DNA of 64,000 nucleotides from Whitmania pigra (Eukaryota > Annelida > Clitellata > Hirudinida > Haemopidae): the NCBI GenBank assembly GCA_021613335.1, contig JAJTWR010000407.1:271001-335000 (forward strand), written 5' to 3'. Below are positions 56,231 to 64,000 of the stretch, one piece after another. Below the pieces are notes generated by a model. That model saw only the letters and a list, made by a program, of their open reading frames with translations, searched no databases and had not been told where the DNA came from. Numbering within the stretch: position 1 is the stretch's first letter; each line of letters begins with the position of its first letter. Made by a program: the position numbers and the translations under genes.

Positions 56231-59200
56231 ATGGGAGGATCACAAAGTTCTCCAATACCGGGTGGTGGAACCGAAGGATATCATGTTTTGCGAGTAATTA
56301 TTGATCATTTCTCCATTTCATACTTTAGGATTGCTAGATCCCAAGCATTAAATTTTTGCAGGTTCAAGACAATTCACCTGGTCAAAAAGCGGGTTTAGAA
56401 GCATTTTTTGATTTTATAATTTGCATTGGAAATACGAGGCTGGTGAGGTTACATTTGAAATGTTATTGTGATAACACATATGGGACATATAAGTCCTGAT
56501 CTCAAAGCATATGCAAAACACTTTAATATGTCATTTTGTTTTTGAAATTATTAAACCTCTTTTAATGGCTTGCATTTGGAAATAAGTTTATTTCGACTTT
56601 TATTTGAATTTTGTAATTTATTTTTTCAAGAACCAAGACAATGAATTGTTGAAGGATTTGCTTAAAGCAAGTATTGACAAACCAGTAAATGTAGTGGTTT
56701 ATAGCAGCAAAACTGGGAAGTTGAGGAATGTTGAGCTTGTTCCCACACAAAGTTGGGGTGGACAAGGTCTACTTGGAGTATCTATAAGGTTGTAATTTAT
56801 TATCAATAGTCATTTGTGAATCCTGGGATAAACACACTTAGTTTGCGTATATTGGATTGTTTCTTTGTTTTTTTATTTTCTTCTTCTTTGTTTTTCGATA
56901 TTAATAATAATCAATAATAGTTTTGCAAATAAATTCAAAGCTAAATTTTATAAATAATTTTGATTATTTGACTCCACAGATTCTGCTCATTTGAAGGTGC
57001 CAATGAAAATGTCTGGCATGTCTTGGTGCGTCGTCATTTTGCGTATCTCGTATTGCATGCGAATTCACTTTTAAATTTTATTTTGAAGGAAGTGGAACCA
57101 AACTCCCCTGCAGCATTGGCAGGTCTTAAGTCTGACTATGATTACATTATTGGATCTGATACGCCGATGCAAGAGGTTTGCAATAACATTTTTTTGGCCG
57201 TTATATTCTTATTGCCAATACATCGATTATCCATTCTCGTTTACCTTTTCTTCTTTTCCATCAGTCTGAAGATTTGTTCGCGCTGATAGAATGTCACGAG
57301 GGGCGCCCTCTGAGACTGTACGTCTACAACACCGAGATTGACAAGTGCAGGGAAGTGACCATCACGCCCAACAGTAGCTGGGGTGGTCCTGGGAGGTGAG
57401 CAGAAATATCTCGAGGAAGTAACTCCGAATCGGTCGTTGCAGACTTGTAATGCAAACTGTCGTTCGAACAGCCTCGGCTGTGGAATAGGGTACGGCTACC
57501 TTCACAGGATACCCGTTCGTGCTCCTTCTCTGGAGATGCAGAGCATAAAGATCCAGGGACCGGAAGGCAACACCACCTTCAACGGTGCTCCGAATCAGTC
57601 GACTCCATATCCTGAGTTGTCTCCACCAGGATATTCAGAGGTTTAAATTATTTTTTTACTGGTGACCTGACCATAAATAGAGTGTTTTTTTTAATAAACT
57701 GAAAATGTGTAAACTTACAGATCATTGCAGTATGCAATAACAAAATATGTAATATTTTATCAAACATGCTTTTTTTCTTGTTTGAGGATTTGTTAGTTGA
57801 AGAAAGAGCAACATTTCTCATGCATAATGATCAAATGTTATTTTATCGCTCTCATTTTCATTTAATCTATTTAATGCATTTTGTTGTAGTTGTAATTATT
57901 CATCGTTGCTGTCTAACCTCAACATTTTGATGTATATACAGTTACAAAACTAAATGACTTTTTGTTTATAAAATTTAAAACCAGGCCACCTAATTAGAGC
58001 AGTGCCCAATTTGTGGCTATCTGATACAATTATGGTTTACTGAGCTGTTTTAATTGGTGATTTAAATACATTTGTATGAAACTTCAGGCTCCTTTGTCAG
58101 TTCCAGCAGATGTCAAGACAAGCGTTGGTGTCTCCATTCCTCCTCAAGATTACTTGGCCAACATTGGAAACCTCATACAGCCAGGTAACTGATGCATTTG
58201 TATGGCCTTTTAAGAACCGTGAGTTTGTCATGTTGTGAATTATCAGTCCATTTAAAGAGGTACTTTAAGATGCTCATTGAGCATTGAAACAGAATGACTA
58301 TCCTGTCCTGCTATCAGCAGTTAAGCATGTGATTGTTCCACATCTTAGTTGCTTGAGATGATGTTAAAACACCTACATCATTTAAGGGCATTATTTATTT
58401 CTTTATTTATAATGTAAATTATCTAATGGTGCAAATGACATTAGATCTCCTGCTAAGAGGTTGTTGATGTTGTTGTCGAAGGTTTAACGACGACAGGTGT
58501 TCCGTACTCCTTCTCGAGCACTTTACACAGTGGATTTAACCCTGAAGTTGGATCCTTTAATAGTGAGATCTTATACATTGTTACTGTTGTTGTTGGTTGA
58601 TGCCAGTTTTATGCACTTAAAACAGTAAAAATAATGCAGGGGTAATGAGTCATTTGTATTTGTATTTAGCCGATTTTTTGAGTGCCTCATGTATCCGAAC
58701 AGGATGTGAAGGCACTTCTTAATTTGATCGATCCACCATTTATATAGTGCCCCTACCCCAGGGCGCTCCCTGGCGGTGCGAGCTGGGTTGCGAACACGAC
58801 ACGTAACGACCGTTGCTTTCACCGTCGTTCCCAGGCACACAACCCTCTTCGCCAACTCGCACGCACTCATTTATCTCCATTAGGTTGGGTATTTGAATGT
58901 TGACAACTTATTAGAATATTAAACTTTTATAGTAAAGATGTAAACTGTTGTAAATGTTGTGCAATACATTAATACAGTTATTACAATGTACAGAAAGTAA
59001 TATAGCATGTATGCAACTTGTCAGGTTCCTTCAATCCAGGCAGTGTTCCTCCTTTCAATTTTGCTAATATCTCACTCCCTTCACATCTCTCCTTCCAGAA
59101 TCCTTCCCTAAATGCTCCTCTAATGAAATTTCCACCAGGTTGGTAAATTACCCACTAACATCAATGTTTGGTCTGTGGGTTGTTTTATTTGTTTATTGAT

Positions 59201-59239
59201 ACAAGTCTTTCATGACCATCATATAGAAATTAAGCATCA

Positions 59240-59281
<42 letters not shown>

Positions 59282-59594
59282 GCAATGAATAATGTTTTTA
59301 TTTACAGGTGTTCCACCTCTCCCAACTCAGTTTCCCTTGCCAACGTCTGCATCGCTACCACCTTTTAACCTCCCAAAGTTTGAATCCACTTCCTTGTCAT
59401 CAGTGACTTCAAGTAATGCTTCTTTTAGCAGTCAGCTGCCATCAGATCTCTTTGAAAAACTGAACCTCGGAGGAGCGATTCCAGGTGCTCCTGGAATCCA
59501 GCAGCAGTCTCTTCCTCCGGTATCGGCTCCGGTCGGCCTAGAAGATAGTGTCGCAACTCAACAGATCATCCAGGAAAATGCCGCTTCTAGTTGA
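56231..59594 (+). CDS. GORASP2: Golgi reassembly-stacking protein (GRASP55/65)
   Basis: Peripheral Golgi membrane protein that tethers cisternae. Exons: 56231-56293, 56362-56442, 56631-56788, 56980-57025, 57089-57175, 57265-57395, 57472-57640, 58088-58184, 58482-58562, 59025-59138, 59308-59594. The joined frame is open for 437 residues (GRASP55 about 450). The N-terminus MGGSQSS has the Gly2 myristoylation site. Two PDZ-like GRASP domains follow: [20 protein letters not shown] with [14 protein letters not shown], then [20 protein letters not shown] with [20 protein letters not shown]. The rest is a Pro/Ser/Asn-rich regulatory tail (SPR domain), where mitotic phosphorylation occurs in relatives. 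Invertebrates usually have one GRASP; the name GORASP2 is by best resemblance and could equally be the common ancestor of both vertebrate copies. Confidence 0.94.
58665..58875 (-). mobile_element. tRNA-derived SINE, family 2
   Basis: Minus strand: gagTTGGCGAAGAGGGttgtg carries a pol III A box and GTGTTCGCAACCC a B box about 55 nt later. An unrelated body with gcctt-cacatcctgttcgg follows, and the element ends aaatacaaatacaaatg. A and B boxes are better preserved than in family 1. It lies in a GRASP intron. Confidence 0.7.
59245..59280 (+). repeat. ATT microsatellite in a GRASP intron
   Basis: About 35 bp of ATT close to the acceptor of the last GRASP exon. Confidence 0.9.
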
Positions 59595-60098
59595 AATCGG
59601 TCAAGTCCGTTGTTGATGAACGTTTTGAAATTGAGGGGAACGTTTAAAAAGTTCTTGACATATTGCCGATTATAACGAGTCGAGTATTAAGAGGGTGTTT
59701 TTGTTACGTTAAGTCTTCGACTAAAGTTCTTCCTCCAATCCACGACGGACGTGAATGTTGGTTTTGGTCTGCAATTTAGTTCTATTTGCAAAATCAATTT
59801 AATTATGATTTCATTTTAAATTATGTCATTTCTCTCACCATTATTATTTTGGTCGTCATCGCAAATTATAAATATAATTATTCATATTATAATTTACAGT
59901 TTGCATCGTTCGTACCAAAGAGATTCTTAGTTCACCCATCGAAAGAAAGTAAGAGTAATGCACGTTCTCCAAAAATATCGAATGTTGGCTTGATTGTGGC
60001 TCTTAAAAGTCTTATGGGTGTGTTTCATCATGCTTGGGTTGCTGACTTCCTAAGCTGAGAAGTTAAGGCTGTGGTGGTTCTCAAGCTTTCTGATGCCC

Positions 60099-60104
60099 AA
60101 TAAA
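60099..60104 (+). promoter_or_regulatory. Candidate poly(A) signal of the GRASP gene
   Basis: AATAAA about 500 bp after the stop codon, in the context gcccAATAAAattaatt. Plausible 3' end; earlier alternatives cannot be excluded in such AT-rich DNA. Confidence 0.35.
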
Positions 60105-60378
60105 ATTAATTGGGCTACTTTTTAGTTGCCCTTGTTACGCATTTCACGTCTAAATATTAGAAACTTTATATCTAAAACCTTGTTACATATATCCCACACT
60201 TCCAAGATTTAGTTAATTTTAAGAAACAATAAAATAAATTACAAAAATAATAGCACTTGTAATAAGAAAAAGCATCTTGCTGAAAGTTATATGTAGTGTT
60301 AAGAATAAGGTTTTGACAGCAATGTGTCTTAAAATATTAAATTCTCTGTGACTGAGGCAGTCCATGGGGTCGCGATCC

Positions 60379-60432
60379 ATAATAATAATAATAGTTTATT
60401 TCTATGGCGCCTTGTGCGTAGCGCCATAGATT
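60379..60432. repeat. Dispersed repeat with short inverted repeat (ggcgc family)
   Basis: Contains tctatggcgccttgtgcgta followed by gcgccatagattgag: a hairpin of ctatggcgc with gcgccatag. Shares its left half with 18569-18605. Lies between the converging GRASP and membrane-anchor genes. Confidence 0.6.
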
Positions 60433-60623
60433 GAGAACCGCTGGTTTACGGGGGGCTAATAGTTATTCCAATCAATTTATTTTTCCTGAGGAGACAATGA
60501 AATATAAAAACAGCTATGCCATAAATGGATTCGTATAAAATTGAAATTTAGTCGGCGTTAAAGTCAAAAATAAGGTCAGTTAAATAAAACAGCTCAGTGG
60601 AAGACCTGAAACTCGTTGAGATG

Positions 60624-62042
60624 TCAGTGGGGAGTTTTTCCGAACCAAGCTGCAATAAAACCTAAGATGAAGCCGATAGCTATATTGAGCATGATGACGA
60701 CAGCCAGCCAAGGTGCTGGGAGGTAAAAATGAACTCCGCACAGCTTGCTAGACTTTTTCAAAAATCTTTTCTGCCATCCGCTTTTGCTGGAGTTCCAATC
60801 GCCATTGTTAAACTTCCTGTACCCCGTTTGACCTCTCGACCTTGGGAATGGATCCTTGGTGTGGTGGAAGCCATTCCATGGCGAAATGGGTCTGAGAGCA
60901 ACCTTTGAATGGTTATCTTCCTCGTCGTAACAGAATCCCGATGTCGTCTGCTTGGCCTTTGTGCCTGGATTGAGATTCAACCATATCCTATCCGAAAAAA
61001 CACTTTATTACCATTCCACTTCATTCAAATATTTGAATTTAACAAATAAAGATGATACATCACTATTAGATGATATTAGTTAGAGCAATCTTTATTAAAA
61101 CCATCTTATCTAAACGCTCTTTAAGTTTTACATAGTTTTATTTTTTTTTTAAATGTAAGTACATAATTACCTGTGCTTCCTGATGTCAGAAGGCAAAAGT
61201 TTAATCGTCCCCTCAGATCCCCGAGTCTCACTGCGTTTCATTTCCATTGATTTTTCCATTTCATGTCTGCTCTGGAGAAGGAAATTATCAGAAAATCTCC
61301 TCTGCTGTGATGAGGTTTTGCTCGTTATCTCATTGGGCCGAGTGGTTGGTGTAAGGATGGGTAGAACTAGTGGAGATGTGGATTCCACGGGGCTGGGGAA
61401 ATTCGTTTCCACCGAGGCACTCTGTTCGCTCCATTTGATGGTGTCATAGGTGCCTTTGATATCCGACTGGCATTGGAGTTGGTGCACTTCTGCTGCATTT
61501 AAATACTCGTCGAAACCTGAAGTCGGCTTTTGTGGTAACTCGAGATTTTGGGAGAAATTATTTTGTCTTGGAGCAAAATTATTTGATACTTTCGGGTCTC
61601 TACGAAGTTTTCCGACCGCAGGACCAATTTCTTGTTTGCTATGGATATGTTGATGCTGCTGTGTTGGGGCTTTTGGTGCAGGCCTCTTCTTGGCTCCCGC
61701 ATAAATATGTGTCGAGGAGTTCAAAATCTTCCACTTCTTTGATGTCACAAGTTCTTCCAACAGGCTGGATACGTTCAGTTGCTGGGGATGCTTGACTTGA
61801 GCTTTCTGTGTTTTTTCCTTCACGCCTTTGAGTTCTTTCTCAACTTCTCCGAGCAAAATGTAGTTTTTTTCAGGCTTCAATTCACGATTTTTTAAAATTG
61901 TTCTTGGATTGTGAGGTGTTTTTTCGTTTTGAGTGAGATCCACACTCTTCCTGCAAGGACCATAGTAAATACTTACTGTCTTGTCAACTTTGCCAAAGTT
62001 TTTATCTGTACCCACTTTTTCTCGAAAATAAGAATCAGCCAT
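60624..62042 (-). CDS. Unrecognised protein with C-terminal membrane anchor
   Basis: Two exons, 62042-61171 and 60987-60624, joined in phase across CACAG/GATATGG (donor CAG/gtaatt, acceptor cggatag), giving 411 residues. The long N-terminal part is hydrophilic, Lys/Gln/Ser/Pro-rich (KRPAPKAPTQQHQHIHSK) and probably disordered, with a charged helical patch near residues 55-80 (LLGEVEKELKGVKEKTQKAQ). The second exon ends in one hydrophobic segment (PWLAVVIMLNIAIGFILGFI) followed by only about eight residues, ending KTPH. This is the layout of a tail-anchored or single-pass membrane protein facing the cytosol. No family was recognised; no catalytic motif is visible. The start is the first Met of the open frame (MADSYFREKVGT). 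A different product or extra 5' exon is possible. Confidence 0.75.

Positions 62043-64000
<1,958 letters not shown>

Overview
This window is nuclear DNA of an animal: split genes with GT-AG introns, metazoan-only gene families (BEACH/LYST, ERM, TRPC, Sp1-4, GRASP), and a strongly AT-rich background full of ATT/AAT microsatellites, minisatellites and broken LINE, SINE and DNA transposons. Domain-level similarity and the repeat style fit a lophotrochozoan; an annelid such as a leech is a plausible guess, but the sequence alone does not prove it. No bacterial genes, CRISPR array or free-standing rRNA/tRNA gene was found.

Layout. (1) About 2.9-21.2 kb, minus strand: a large LYST-like BEACH gene. 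Upstream exons encode helical and concanavalin-like segments, and the 3' part is a clean PH-BEACH-WD40 module. The last WD repeats were not found. One intron (about 10.4-15.1 kb) is an island of at least three LINE remnants plus a tRNA-like SINE, nested in each other. (2) 21.2-26.5 kb: mostly AT-rich intergenic DNA, with a weak candidate spliced short transcript on the plus strand at 22.2-22.6 kb. (3) 25.5-31.6 kb, plus: an ezrin/radixin/moesin gene. (4) 31.9-47.0 kb, minus: a TRPC-type cation channel gene converging on the ERM gene. Its introns hold a pogo-type transposon remnant, a 1.07-kb foldback element with 9-bp target duplications, and microsatellite arrays up to about 550 bp. (5) 48.8-50.6 kb: an unrecognised open frame, a 20-bp minisatellite interrupted by a GC-rich block, and an internally deleted hAT transposon with a perfect 8-bp duplication. 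(6) 51.1-55.3 kb, minus: an Sp1-4 zinc-finger transcription factor. (7) 56.2-59.6 kb, plus: a GRASP55/65 Golgi protein, head-to-head with the Sp gene. (8) 60.6-62.0 kb, minus: a two-exon gene for an unrecognised protein with a C-terminal membrane anchor. (9) 62.0-64.0 kb: intergenic, with ATT microsatellites.

The neighbouring genes are functionally unrelated (lysosome-related trafficking, cortical actin linkage, calcium entry, transcription, Golgi stacking), as is usual in animal genomes, so no operon-like logic is claimed. Exon borders were set by hand from splice signals, reading phase and family alignment from memory. The ERM, Sp, GRASP and two-exon membrane-protein models keep an open frame throughout. 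The most interesting material is the transposon structure (foldback element, nested LINEs) and the way simple repeats have entered coding sequence and splice borders.
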